Positions 18,901 to 25,974 of a stretch of 64,000 bases of DNA are shown here, in pieces. The notes below the pieces were generated by a model. That model saw nothing but the letters and a program-made list of their open reading frames with translations. It was not told where the DNA came from and ran no database searches. The translations under genes and the position numbers were made by a program. Position 1 is the stretch's first letter. Every line of letters starts with the position of its first letter. Source of the stretch: Bacteroidota bacterium. Lineage in GTDB: Bacteria > Bacteroidota > Bacteroidia > Bacteroidales > UBA10428. The stretch is taken from the NCBI GenBank assembly GCA_016699695.1, contig CP065006.1:682001-746000 (forward strand). The letters are read 5' to 3'.

Positions 18901-19744
18901 AAATAGCGTCTACATTGCCTTTGCTTATCGAGTTCTTATTTTCAGGTTTGTGCTCATACCTTTCAAAACCATTGGTATCATCGATAAACCGATTAAGCCC
19001 TCCTGCGGTACCTATCCAAACATTACCTTGTCGGTCTGAAAATACACTTCGCACTGCATTGTGCGAAAGACTGCTTGGTATGGTAGCGTTATGTGAATAT
19101 TGGTCTGAAGTTTTTGTTATCGGGTTATATCGAAACACTCCATGTCCTTCGGTTCCTGCCCAAATGTTGCCAAATCTATCTTCGGTAATAGAGTTAATAA
19201 GACCATAAATTAATTGGTTATTTACAACCGTAACTGGAATGTTTTCAAAATTATTTTTTTCGGGCCTGTAAACTGATAGTATGGGGCTGAAGGTTGCTAC
19301 AAAGATCTTACCATCGCGGGTTTCAAGGATATCTTTAACAAGAGAGTTACCTAGGCTGGCAGAATCATTCTCGCGATGAAAAAATCGTTTGAAGTTATCC
19401 TGCTCCCGGTTAAACAGATTAAGGCCATATTCGGTCGCCACCCATAGATTGCCCTTTTTATCTTCAAGAATATCCCAAATAGCATTATTACTCAGGCTGG
19501 TAGAATCGGACGACTCGTTTATATAGTTATTGAAATTGGTGCCATCATACCTGCTAAGCCCACTTAGGGTGCCTAACCAGATATAACCCATCCTGTCCTG
19601 GCTTATCGCCTGCACCGTATTATTGACCAGACCATCTTTTTGATTGTATTGAAAAAACTTATAGTTTAAATCTTGTGAATAAGCATTATACATGCACCCA
19701 GATAATAGAAGTGTAATGGTATAATATCTTAATTTTAATTTCAA
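15914..19744 (-). CDS. Hybrid sensor kinase with 14-blade two-component propeller, Y_Y_Y, HisKA, HATPase and REC
   Basis: Inner-membrane hybrid histidine kinase of about 1276 residues. The periplasmic part has fourteen Reg_prop repeats with [NK]-[LIVF]-W-[LIVA]-G-T motifs, enough for two seven-blade propellers, then a Y_Y_Y domain (YYYKLEGFDLDWVYAG). One membrane helix (LEVLLIILFILGIIAY) leads to a coiled coil, the phospho-acceptor box SHEIRTPMNAIIGYLDFL, an ATPase with DTGLGIPKQH and GTGIGLTIS, and a C-terminal receiver with phospho-Asp in FMDLKLPDGSG. It ends after the receiver, so unlike polysaccharide-locus HTCS regulators it lacks an AraC domain and must signal to another protein. A frame open to a GTG at 19855 exists, but a well-spaced promoter lies inside that extension, so the TTG at 19742-19744, which gives a good signal peptide (MKLKLRYYTITLLLSGC), is preferred. 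Confidence 0.9.
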   Translation of the reverse strand: MKLKLRYYTITLLLSGCMYNAYSQDLNYKFFQYNQKDGLVNNTVQAISQDRMGYIWLGTLSGLSRYDGTNFNNYINESSDSTSLSNNAIWDILEDKKGNLWVATEYGLNLFNREQDNFKRFFHRENDSASLGNSLVKDILETRDGKIFVATFSPILSVYRPEKNNFENIPVTVVNNQLIYGLINSITEDRFGNIWAGTEGHGVFRYNPITKTSDQYSHNATIPSSLSHNAVRSVFSDRQGNVWIGTAGGLNRFIDDTNGFERYEHKPENKNSISKGNVDAIYEDSKGNLWLGIDGGGLVLFDYSEKTFFHFRYDSQSGTSVSSDVIRRIFEDRSGNLWIGTFSSGVNMHNKLANPFHSFAHNVLDPQSLSHSSAMCFLEDSKGKLWVGTDGGGLNLLDKASKTFTHYKSTGKPGSISSNAVLCLYEDREGHLWAGTFGGGLNKFNRKSNTFSVFQPDYLSDSTLSDARVWAIFEDSRGNFWLGTLGGGLNLMDRNTGKFTQYIPVAGDKTSISSFLVWAIFEDSQGNLWIGTHDGLNLFNYETNTFRSYMFNPEDSTSLSNNLVSCIFEGRNKQLWVSTIGGGLNSFDPVTGTFHNITTKDGLSGNNIFGILEDNHGNLWLSTNNGITRFNPSTGETKIFDENYGLINSQYNIGSYYKDRTGIMYFGGVNGYNFFNPSEVRINTTPPSLVLTELKVLNQPVKPGAEPERIKQHISVAEEINLSYKDYFFSISFTSLTFFATKNVSYYYKLEGFDLDWVYAGQKQNVTYTNLDPGRYTFRVKAQNDAGVWSLQDLQIRINISPPVWKTRWFISLEVLLIILFILGIIAYRERSFKTAKRELENKVQERTTTIKKQFDEISKQKDEIEKNNQELELHRNNLETLVKERTIDLEREKQRAEESDKLKSAFLDNMSHEIRTPMNAIIGYLDFLYDSEFTRAEREGFIDTIRQSAQLLLRIIEDIMTMAKINSGQLDIIPKELELNTFIKSIASDFRDELNSEEKTVQFKLVMPQKNHRVSLDDLRIRQVLNHILGNALKYTEKGSIELIVQANDKNLSFEVYDTGLGIPKQHIEKIFNRFYKVEEGLKQFRSGTGIGLTISKAIIEMMGGEIAIESEVGSYTKVVFTIPRVNTPVKGVNIFQGINSFQASEKPELIPLWTNRKILIVEDDDLNFRYIQFALKPTKIKIIRAVSGKEAIELISNNEFSLVFMDLKLPDGSGIEATKWAKERYPDLPVIAQTAYPDLLLKEPAEYGFDYLIAKPFKRETIINLLTEYFSEKL

Positions 19745-20254
19745 GGTGATGACCTTTGGTGATAGTTCTCTCTTAAATGTAACGATTATTCTTGCTTTAT
19801 CAAAGGAAACAAAAGGAAAAAGAGATGTTATACTTTTAAGGTTAACTGTAAACACGCTGTATTAGTTTTTCAGCTTTGGTGGGTACCATAGTCTTGTTGA
19901 TTGACAAAGCGGCTTATCTGTAAACCGTATTAGTAACCTGAAATCATTCTGTGGGGCTGGGTTAAATCTCTTAATTTGAAAAAGATAATAGCCGGATAAT
20001 TAATTCCGTTTCACTTGAGAATTAAGATGCTGATAAGAGTTTTTTGTCCAGTGGGCGCTTGTGATGATTGCCCTTATTAATGAAAAGGCTTTTGAATGCT
20101 GACCAGTTGATACTGTTTCTTTGTTGGGCTGTGTTAAATATTTTGATTGTGATCGGCTGTTGATACTGTATGAACCGCAAAATAAGCTATACCTGTTTTA
20201 CATCTAGTGATTATTTTGGGTGATTGATTTTACTGTAATGAAGAAACTAAAATT
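19745..20254. other. Gene-free gap between Hdr operon end and hybrid kinase
   Basis: About 510 bases between the end of the Hdr-like operon and the kinase start. It holds the candidate kinase promoter at 19774-19804. A ten-base word TTGATACTGT occurs twice (near 20107 and 20160). No RNA gene, credible coding frame or clear terminator for the Hdr operon was seen. Confidence 0.6.
19774..19804 (-). promoter_or_regulatory. Bacteroidota-type promoter of the hybrid kinase
   Basis: On the minus strand, TTTG (19804-19801) is followed after exactly 19 bases by TACATTTA (19781-19774), seven of eight positions like TAnnTTTG counting the variable ones. Transcription would begin some 20-30 bases before the TTG start at 19744, which is the basis for rejecting the longer start. 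Confidence 0.6.
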
Positions 20255-22036
20255 CTAATTCTGTTTTTCGTGTACAAGTCTTTCTGCAACCAATTCACCG
20301 ATATCTTTCACCTTAATGGAGGTGTTGCGCGAAAAAGTTTTTTTACACATCGGGCAGGCAGTGATCAGTAAATCTGGCTCAAATTGCATATAATCAGTAA
20401 TTGCCTGGTTTCGTATTGCCTTACGTTCTATTTGGGTTATTTTTAAATTTCCCAGACTACCACCACAACAATAGGCTTCCTGTTTTTCCTTTTCAATCGT
20501 AATAAGTTCTCCAGTCTGTTTTAAAAGTTCGCGGGGAACCTCATACATGCCCATTCCGCGTCCCAGTTCACACGGATCGTGAAAGATCAATCTGCCAGGC
20601 AATTTTTCAGTACGCAGCTTGCCTGCTTGTATCAACCTTAGAATGTACTCGGCATGAAAAACAATTTCGACCTGAGGCAAATTATAGTCTTCTTTAAATA
20701 CCTTGTAACAAATCGGACACGACACCACCAGCATCTTTGCACCTGAACCGATAATCTGCTGGCTGTTGTTGGCAATGAGTTTCGATGCGGCCTCGTATTG
20801 CCCTGCCAGCATTAATGGCCTTCCACAGCAAGGCGCTTTTTCTTCGTCCAGAAACCAATAATTGGCACCTGCCCTGGCAAAAATCTTTTTCATCGAGCTG
20901 ATAATCCCCGGTGTAAGATGAGTCATGCATCCAGCAAAATATACTATTTCTGCTTTCTTTGATTTACCGGTTTCGAGGTAGGTGTACGATGAATTATACT
21001 GCCGTGTGGATTCGATACGTTGGGTAATACGCAGGGTGTTGGTTTCAATACCTACCGGGCAGTCTTTTTCGCATTTACCACACAACAGACAGTTGAAAAG
21101 ATTTTCGTCGTTGAGGTTTTTGTTGCGTATGTTTTTTAATAGGTACACCGATTGTGTATGGTTGATTCCTGCTGCACTCAGCTGGCAATTATCGAGGCAG
21201 ATACCACAACGCGAACAGGAAAACACCTGTACCTCGGTATAGGTGTTCGGCTTCTTTTTAAGACTGATGCCTGAATTGCGCAGGAAAATAAACAATATCT
21301 CTGTAGGAATGTGCATGTAGCGCGAGTTGGGCAAGGCCACAAAAAAGAAACCCAGGGTGAGGGAATAAGCAAGCCAGATGGGGGTATGTATAAGGTTTAA
21401 GGTTTCTGAACTCTGCCACAAACCTCCAATGGCCGAGGTAAGAAAACTTCCGTTCTGATGCAGGGCCGCAGAAATGCTTTCAGCAAAGAGCCGAAGGGGA
21501 AAAATAAACCAGAGCGAAAGCAATGCAATGCGGTCGCCAGACTTGAGCCGGGTAGTTTTTTTTAGTCCAAAAGCCTTCTTTTTAAACCTTTTTAGAAAAG
21601 CAAGCGTGACTCCTGAAAGGACAAAAAGGAGTAATAAATCCATAACAAAAGCAAAGGCACGGTCGAACAAGAAATCATTCCCATATTCGAAATACCTGAA
21701 AAACACGGGCAAATAAAATGGCACAGACAATGACCCGCGAGAAACCATTGCCTCGAGATGACCCACCACAATCAGTAGAAACCATCCGAAAGCAAGACTC
21801 ATATGCATATAGCCCAGCAATCTGCTTTTCTTAAAAATACTTCTATGAAGCAATCCCTCGCGAAAGGCTTCGCCCATAGACTGAAAACTTCGCACACTCA
21901 GAAATGATTGGAAAAGCCTTAGTTTGTCAATCTTCGATAAGCCTTTAATCCAGCGGAACCCGCGTACCAATAAAATCAGTATAAGGTATGCCGCTCCGAC
22001 CGTAAAAGGAATAACAAAATATACTTCTTTGGTCAT
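20255..22036 (-). CDS. Membrane heterodisulfide-reductase-like HdrE/HdrD fusion (haem b-type domain, 2x4Fe-4S, two CCG domains)
   Basis: 593 residues. The first ~260 contain about five membrane helices with His residues in helices (YMHMSLAFGWFLLIVVGH and IHTPIWLAYS), as in HdrE/NarI-type cytochrome b subunits that exchange electrons with quinones. Next is a soluble di-cluster ferredoxin domain (CSRCGICLDNC and CLLCGKCEKDCP), then two CCG domains, each complete: FAGC, PCCGRP, SCPICYK, and DPCELG, YCCGG, ACPMCKK. Thus it joins HdrE-like and HdrD-like functions in one chain. It is the last gene of a leftward five-gene unit and overlaps the previous gene by four bases. It probably moves electrons between a soluble flavoprotein part and the membrane pool; the physiological donor is unknown. 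Confidence 0.85.
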   Translation of the reverse strand: MTKEVYFVIPFTVGAAYLILILLVRGFRWIKGLSKIDKLRLFQSFLSVRSFQSMGEAFREGLLHRSIFKKSRLLGYMHMSLAFGWFLLIVVGHLEAMVSRGSLSVPFYLPVFFRYFEYGNDFLFDRAFAFVMDLLLLFVLSGVTLAFLKRFKKKAFGLKKTTRLKSGDRIALLSLWFIFPLRLFAESISAALHQNGSFLTSAIGGLWQSSETLNLIHTPIWLAYSLTLGFFFVALPNSRYMHIPTEILFIFLRNSGISLKKKPNTYTEVQVFSCSRCGICLDNCQLSAAGINHTQSVYLLKNIRNKNLNDENLFNCLLCGKCEKDCPVGIETNTLRITQRIESTRQYNSSYTYLETGKSKKAEIVYFAGCMTHLTPGIISSMKKIFARAGANYWFLDEEKAPCCGRPLMLAGQYEAASKLIANNSQQIIGSGAKMLVVSCPICYKVFKEDYNLPQVEIVFHAEYILRLIQAGKLRTEKLPGRLIFHDPCELGRGMGMYEVPRELLKQTGELITIEKEKQEAYCCGGSLGNLKITQIERKAIRNQAITDYMQFEPDLLITACPMCKKTFSRNTSIKVKDIGELVAERLVHEKQN

Positions 22037-22383
22037 AAACTTGAATTGGTTTTTAGTTGCGAAATACCCTTTTTTATCAAAAGCACCACGTTACGAATGT
22101 TGATGTCGCGCGGGCACACAAGGCTGCATTTTCCACAAAACATGCATTTTTCTATTTCTTTCGACAGATCATCAAGATTACCTCGTCGGAGCATTAGTCC
22201 AATTTTGCGCACATTAAAATCGGTTAAGTTTCCGGCGCTGCATGTCGCTGTGCATCCCCCGCAAGAAAGGCAGGTAAGAAACGAAGGTTCCAATTGAAGT
22301 ACACTTTGAAGCAATCGTGTATCGAAAGTCTCAAAATCGATTTGGCGGGAACTCATCGCTTTCAGGTTTCCAAAATCGCTCAT
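22033..22383 (-). CDS. HdrC-like 2x[4Fe-4S] ferredoxin subunit (second copy)
   Basis: 116 residues, cytosolic, with two iron-sulfur motifs: CLSCGGCTATCS near residue 39 and CMFCGKCSLVCP near residue 82, joined by NVRKIGLMLRRGNLDDL. This is the HdrC pattern. The first motif ends in C-S rather than the usual C-P. It sits between the HdrA-like flavoprotein gene (11 bases upstream) and the membrane subunit (four-base overlap), so it would act as the electron wire between them. An earlier HdrC-like protein, encoded at 24490-25194, differs by a long C-terminal extension. Confidence 0.85.
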   Translation of the reverse strand: MSDFGNLKAMSSRQIDFETFDTRLLQSVLQLEPSFLTCLSCGGCTATCSAGNLTDFNVRKIGLMLRRGNLDDLSKEIEKCMFCGKCSLVCPRDINIRNVVLLIKKGISQLKTNSSL

Positions 22384-22394
22384 TGATTCTTTTT

Positions 22395-23420
22395 CTAATT
22401 AAAATAACTGATCACTTCCAGAGCCGCAGAACGTGCATTTTCGAGTGTCTCGTTCACCGACATGGGGCAGGCGCAACTTCCTGCCAGAAAAACTCCAGGC
22501 TGGGCACTTAGATTTCGCTCAGCATGCTCGCTGTTTGCCTGCATAAATCCATGCACATTGGCATCTATTACACCATTCTTTTTTAAAGGAATAGTAAGTG
22601 CACTGGCTTCCATGCCTACCATTAAGAGCAGCATATCTACATCCATTCTCAGCGGGCGGCCCGAAAGGGTGTCTTCCGCCTTAATCTGCAGGCTTTTGTC
22701 TTGTCTTTCTGAAGCCTCCGACAGGCGTCCGCGTATAAACTGTATTTTATGCTGCATTTGTGCTTTCAGGTATAAATCGTCGAAGCGAAGACCGTTTAGG
22801 CGCAGGTCCATATAGAAACAGAAAATTTCACAATCGGGTAGTCGCTTGTTTAGTTCAATCGCCTGTTTGATACTGGTAATGCAGCATACTTTTGAACAAT
22901 AGGTATTACCCGATTTTGCATCGCGAGACCCTACGCAATGCACAATAGCAATGCGCTTGGGCTTTTTACCCGAAGCCGTTGTTATCTCCCGATTGTGCTT
23001 GAGTATTTGTTCGAGATCGACAGAAGTAATTACGTTTTCGAAAAGCCCATAGCCATACTCTTCCTTCCGGGTAGCATCAAAGGGTTTAAAGCCAGAGCCG
23101 ATTACCACACCATCCGCGCTCACACTCAATTCATTCCCTGCCTTCACCACAAAGTTGTCTTTGTTTTTTTCTATTGCTGTGATTTCGGTATTGTAAATGG
23201 TTTTTACCTGATACTTCATAAGGTTTGCATTTTGCTTTGCAAGTATTTCCTGAGGATTAGCCAAATCAGGGAACAGACTGCTCCATTGGGTTAAATGTCC
23301 TCCTGTTTTATCGTTTTTTTCGATAAGGGTGACTTTAAACCCCGAACGAGCCAGATGAATGGAAGTTTCCATGCCGGCAATTCCGGCACCAATTACAGCA
23401 ATATGTTTTCTGGTATTCAT
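22395..23420 (-). CDS. HdrA-like FAD-dependent subunit
   Basis: About 341 residues. The N-terminus has the dinucleotide-binding motif AVIGAGIAGMETSIHLA followed by the E-K-N-D and GGH continuation typical of HdrA/QmoA. A CSKVCCITSIKQAIEL block and YMDLRLNGLRFDDLY are HdrA signatures. The C-terminal GVFLAGSCACPMSVNETLE closes the FAD site. It lacks the extra ferredoxin modules of methanogen HdrA, so it resembles the short forms found in QmoA and bacterial Hdr-like complexes. A frame six codons longer starts inside the previous gene; the ATG at 23418-23420, two bases after that stop, is preferred. Likely the flavin centre of the complex. Confidence 0.88.
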   Translation of the reverse strand: MNTRKHIAVIGAGIAGMETSIHLARSGFKVTLIEKNDKTGGHLTQWSSLFPDLANPQEILAKQNANLMKYQVKTIYNTEITAIEKNKDNFVVKAGNELSVSADGVVIGSGFKPFDATRKEEYGYGLFENVITSVDLEQILKHNREITTASGKKPKRIAIVHCVGSRDAKSGNTYCSKVCCITSIKQAIELNKRLPDCEIFCFYMDLRLNGLRFDDLYLKAQMQHKIQFIRGRLSEASERQDKSLQIKAEDTLSGRPLRMDVDMLLLMVGMEASALTIPLKKNGVIDANVHGFMQANSEHAERNLSAQPGVFLAGSCACPMSVNETLENARSAALEVISYFN

Positions 23421-23422
23421 AT

Positions 23423-24493
23423 CTAAACATTTAAGCATCCGCTAAAAGCAGGGCGTTTGGTAATTTCACCTTCTATGCCGGAGTATTTTTTGGTTCGATT
23501 GTATCGAATGCCAATTTTATCCAAAAAGGGCTCTGCGTTCACCTGATGAAATTGTAAGCCTATCTGCCAGGGGTCGTACCCCAGCATCAGCCCGGCAAGT
23601 TCTTCATAGGTAAATACAGGTATGCCATCTGATGTACCCGAATAGGTTTTGCCTTCGAGCTGGGCAAGCGTATATTGCCAACGGTCTAGAAACAGGTTAC
23701 ATCCCGGACAATTGGTGATAATGGCATCGGGTCTGTAAGGCTCCATACTTTCGAATTTCTTTTTCGAATTGCTAAGCGAATAGCTCCGGTTGCTTTGTAC
23801 CAGGTATTGCCTGAAACCAAATCCGCAGCAGTGCCTCCGTTCGGGATAATCTACCGGAGTGCCCCCCAAAGCCTCTACCAAACCTGTGAGTACTTTTGGA
23901 AACTCTGCTCCACCGATGCCCTTTTCAGGAAACATCTTGGCATAGTGGCATCCAATGTGATCAACAATTTTGAGAGGTTCGCCTGTTTGATGGTTTACCA
24001 GTTTGTATTTCGACTGGTTGGCAATTTCGTGCCTGTATTTATACACAAGGTCGCTGGCATGCACAATGTTTTGTGGTAACTGAAATTCGCGACCTGTAGC
24101 TTTCTTCAAAAAGTGCGCAGCTTTTTCCATTTCTTCCGGAAATTCTTTCCAGGTTTCGAGTATTTCGGTATAAATACCAAAAGAGGTAATGCACGATACC
24201 ACTGCCGATTGATAACCCTTCTCACTCATAAGCGAAAAATGCCGGGCGGCGATGGTTTGCAAGGTTGTAAAAGAAACTACATCGGAATGATATCCTATGC
24301 CTGCGCAAGTAGTATGGCTGGCATCGTCGCAAAGATCCTTTTGAAGATTATTTCGCAGAATTTTAACAAGGGTTTCTTCGGCTCCGGGAAAAAAATTCTG
24401 CCGTATACAACTGCGTAAATAGTAATAGTGGTCGTCGGCTATTTCTTTTGAGAACTTATTCCAGTTTCGGGTGGTTGGTTGTGCTATTTTCAT
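23423..24493 (-). CDS. HdrB-like CCG-domain subunit with degenerate first cluster motif
   Basis: 356 residues, soluble. The second CCG motif is complete: Cys182 (IGCHYAKM), Cys222-Cys223 (RHCCGFGF) and Cys262/Cys265 (NCPGCNLF), the ligands of a noncubane [4Fe-4S] cluster in HdrB. The first motif is altered: Cys29 (LRSCIRQNFFPG) is present, but the expected CC pair is Cys63-Ala64 (TTCAGIGY) and the C-x-x-C is Cys101-x-x-Ser104 (SCITSFG). So perhaps only one standard cluster forms. The start overlaps the previous gene by four bases (ATGA), showing translational coupling. It would be the catalytic or electron-accepting thiol/disulfide site of the complex; the substrate is not known and need not be CoM-S-S-CoB. 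Confidence 0.85.
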   Translation of the reverse strand: MKIAQPTTRNWNKFSKEIADDHYYYLRSCIRQNFFPGAEETLVKILRNNLQKDLCDDASHTTCAGIGYHSDVVSFTTLQTIAARHFSLMSEKGYQSAVVSCITSFGIYTEILETWKEFPEEMEKAAHFLKKATGREFQLPQNIVHASDLVYKYRHEIANQSKYKLVNHQTGEPLKIVDHIGCHYAKMFPEKGIGGAEFPKVLTGLVEALGGTPVDYPERRHCCGFGFRQYLVQSNRSYSLSNSKKKFESMEPYRPDAIITNCPGCNLFLDRWQYTLAQLEGKTYSGTSDGIPVFTYEELAGLMLGYDPWQIGLQFHQVNAEPFLDKIGIRYNRTKKYSGIEGEITKRPAFSGCLNV

Positions 24494-25194
24494 TTGCTCA
24501 GTTCCTCCTCTACAAATTTTTTATATGCCACCATGTCGGCTTCTCCTTCTGCGTTAGTAAGCCCTAAACTGATGGCCCTTTGCCTGCTGAATTCGTCGAT
24601 GGCATTAAAAAAATCCAACCCGCCGGTAAGTTCAAAAATTTTATCCAGTTCAGCCTTTGCTTCATCAGAGATTTTTCTCAAAACGCCAGGACCATCGCCA
24701 TCGAGGTTGGCACCTACACTGGCATATACCTGAGCACGATTTTCAAAAATCCATTCCCATACCGGTCCTTGCTCGGGATGCGTGGCCGGCAACACTTTTG
24801 AGGGGTGGATGCAATAACCAAACTCGAGAATATTGGCGCCGATGGAGTTTTTAATCAGGTATTGCTGCCGCCCTTTTACACTTTCTGTAAAAGCCCCTGT
24901 TTCCTGCGACAAGGTACGCAAAGCACTAATAAGCAGGCCCGGACAATTGCCTCTTGGGCAACGGGGTTTACACGACATGCACTGTCCGCAATGCCAGATA
25001 GAATCGCCAGCAAGAAGTTCGCTGGTTTTTTGTTCGTCGCCCGACTGTACGGCAAGGACAATGCTTCGGGGATCGTATTCGAAGAATTCGGCTGCCGGAC
25101 AAATGGCGGTGCATATTCCGCAATTCATGCATGCCTTCAAACCTTCGGCAAAACGTACGTCATTGGCCAGACGCTCAAGAAGAGATTTGGACAT
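24490..25194 (-). CDS. HdrC-like iron-sulfur subunit with C-terminal extension
   Basis: 234 residues, first gene of the operon. The N-terminal half has two cluster motifs: CMNCGICTAICP near residue 22 and CGQCMSCKPRCPRGNCP near residue 74, the latter with two extra Cys. The C-terminal half, from about residue 100, has no cysteine clusters and looks helical; it is a longer tail than classical HdrC. Its stop overlaps the HdrB-like start by four bases. Upstream is a 135-base spacer with nested inverted repeats separating it from a response-regulator gene on the same strand. It would pass electrons between the HdrA- and HdrB-like subunits. Confidence 0.85.
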   Translation of the reverse strand: MSKSLLERLANDVRFAEGLKACMNCGICTAICPAAEFFEYDPRSIVLAVQSGDEQKTSELLAGDSIWHCGQCMSCKPRCPRGNCPGLLISALRTLSQETGAFTESVKGRQQYLIKNSIGANILEFGYCIHPSKVLPATHPEQGPVWEWIFENRAQVYASVGANLDGDGPGVLRKISDEAKAELDKIFELTGGLDFFNAIDEFSRQRAISLGLTNAEGEADMVAYKKFVEEELSK

Positions 25195-25231
25195 TGAGTT
25201 GGCTGGATTGATTCACCTACGAAGTAAATCT

Positions 25232-25329
25232 GTTCCATGAATAAAACCAACCGTTTAAAAACCTAAACCAAAGCTTGCGCTTTTATACTTATTAAGTAGG
25301 TTTAAAAACGTATGCGGGATTCATGGAAC
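25232..25329. promoter_or_regulatory. Nested inverted repeats between two-component pair and Hdr-like operon
   Basis: Outer arms GTTCCATGAAT (25232-25242) and ATTCATGGAAC (25319-25329) are perfect inverses. Inner arms at 25252-25265 and 25297-25310 match at 12 of 14 positions. A 13-base palindrome TACTTATTAAGTA lies near the centre (25286-25298). The outer right arm ends exactly at the response-regulator stop. It may be a long RNA hairpin ending the regulator transcript, or a binding site controlling the Hdr operon. Confidence 0.7.
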
Positions 25330-25974
25330 TTATATCTCTACGATGCCTTTTTTGATGGCGAACATCACCAATCCGGCAGTGTTCTTTGATTCTGTCTTCA
25401 GCAAAAGATTCTCGCGGTGCTTGTCTACCGTGCGTTTGCTAATAAACAACTGGTTAGCAATCTCTTGGTTAGAGAAGCCTTTGCAAATTAAATATAGAAT
25501 TTCTTCTTCCCTGTCGGAGAGTTCTGAGGAACGATGGTGATGCTGTTTTCGGTTGAGGTGCCGTAGAAGGCCACTCATAATTTCCTGCGAGAAATAGTTT
25601 TTACCTTCTGTTACACTCTTTATTGCTTGCGCAATATCAGTAATGCCAGAGTTTTTCAAAATAAATCCTTTCACACCTGCCTCAATCATTTTGGTATAAT
25701 AGTCTTCGTCGGAATACATCGATAGCGCTATGATCTGTAATCCGGGATTGATCTTGAGCGCTTTACGGGTGGCCTCAATACCGTTCATTTCGGGCATATC
25801 GATGTCCATAAACACCACATCGGGCAAAATACCTTTTTCTATAAGACTTAAAAACTCGCGACCATTTGCAGCTTCATTGACTTCGCCGATGCCGGCAATA
25901 CTTTTAAGTAATAGTTTTAATCCTTCCCGGAACAAGGTATGGTCGTCGACCAATATTACAGACAAATCTTTCAT
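25330..25974 (-). CDS. NarL/FixJ-family response regulator
   Basis: 214 residues. The receiver domain (residues about 4-120) has the acidic pair in VDDH, the phospho-Asp in [12 protein letters not shown] and the conserved Lys in FILKNSG. The C-terminus is a LuxR-type helix-turn-helix ([25 protein letters not shown], read in two parts, then [10 protein letters not shown]). It overlaps the kinase gene by four bases, so the two are co-translated partners. Lying directly upstream of the Hdr-like operon, it is a good candidate to control that operon, although the spacer could also contain a terminator. The signal is not apparent. Confidence 0.93.
   Translation of the reverse strand: MKDLSVILVDDHTLFREGLKLLLKSIAGIGEVNEAANGREFLSLIEKGILPDVVFMDIDMPEMNGIEATRKALKINPGLQIIALSMYSDEDYYTKMIEAGVKGFILKNSGITDIAQAIKSVTEGKNYFSQEIMSGLLRHLNRKQHHHRSSELSDREEEILYLICKGFSNQEIANQLFISKRTVDKHRENLLLKTESKNTAGLVMFAIKKGIVEI

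Noticed and set aside
15914..19744. HTCS-type polysaccharide-locus regulator
   Set aside because: The protein ends after the receiver and no AraC domain or SusCD pair is nearby.
19745..19855. Longer start of the hybrid kinase at the GTG near 19855
   Set aside because: A well-spaced promoter lies inside the extension and the extension precedes the signal peptide with polar residues.
24833..25240. 135-codon open frame on the plus strand, antisense to the HdrC-like gene
   Set aside because: It runs opposite to a gene with two clear iron-sulfur motifs, has no family features and no promoter or ribosome site.
25232..25329. Simple intrinsic terminator of the response regulator
   Set aside because: Arms are long and separated, the centre is AT-rich and no T-run follows the outer stem, so the usual terminator shape is lacking.
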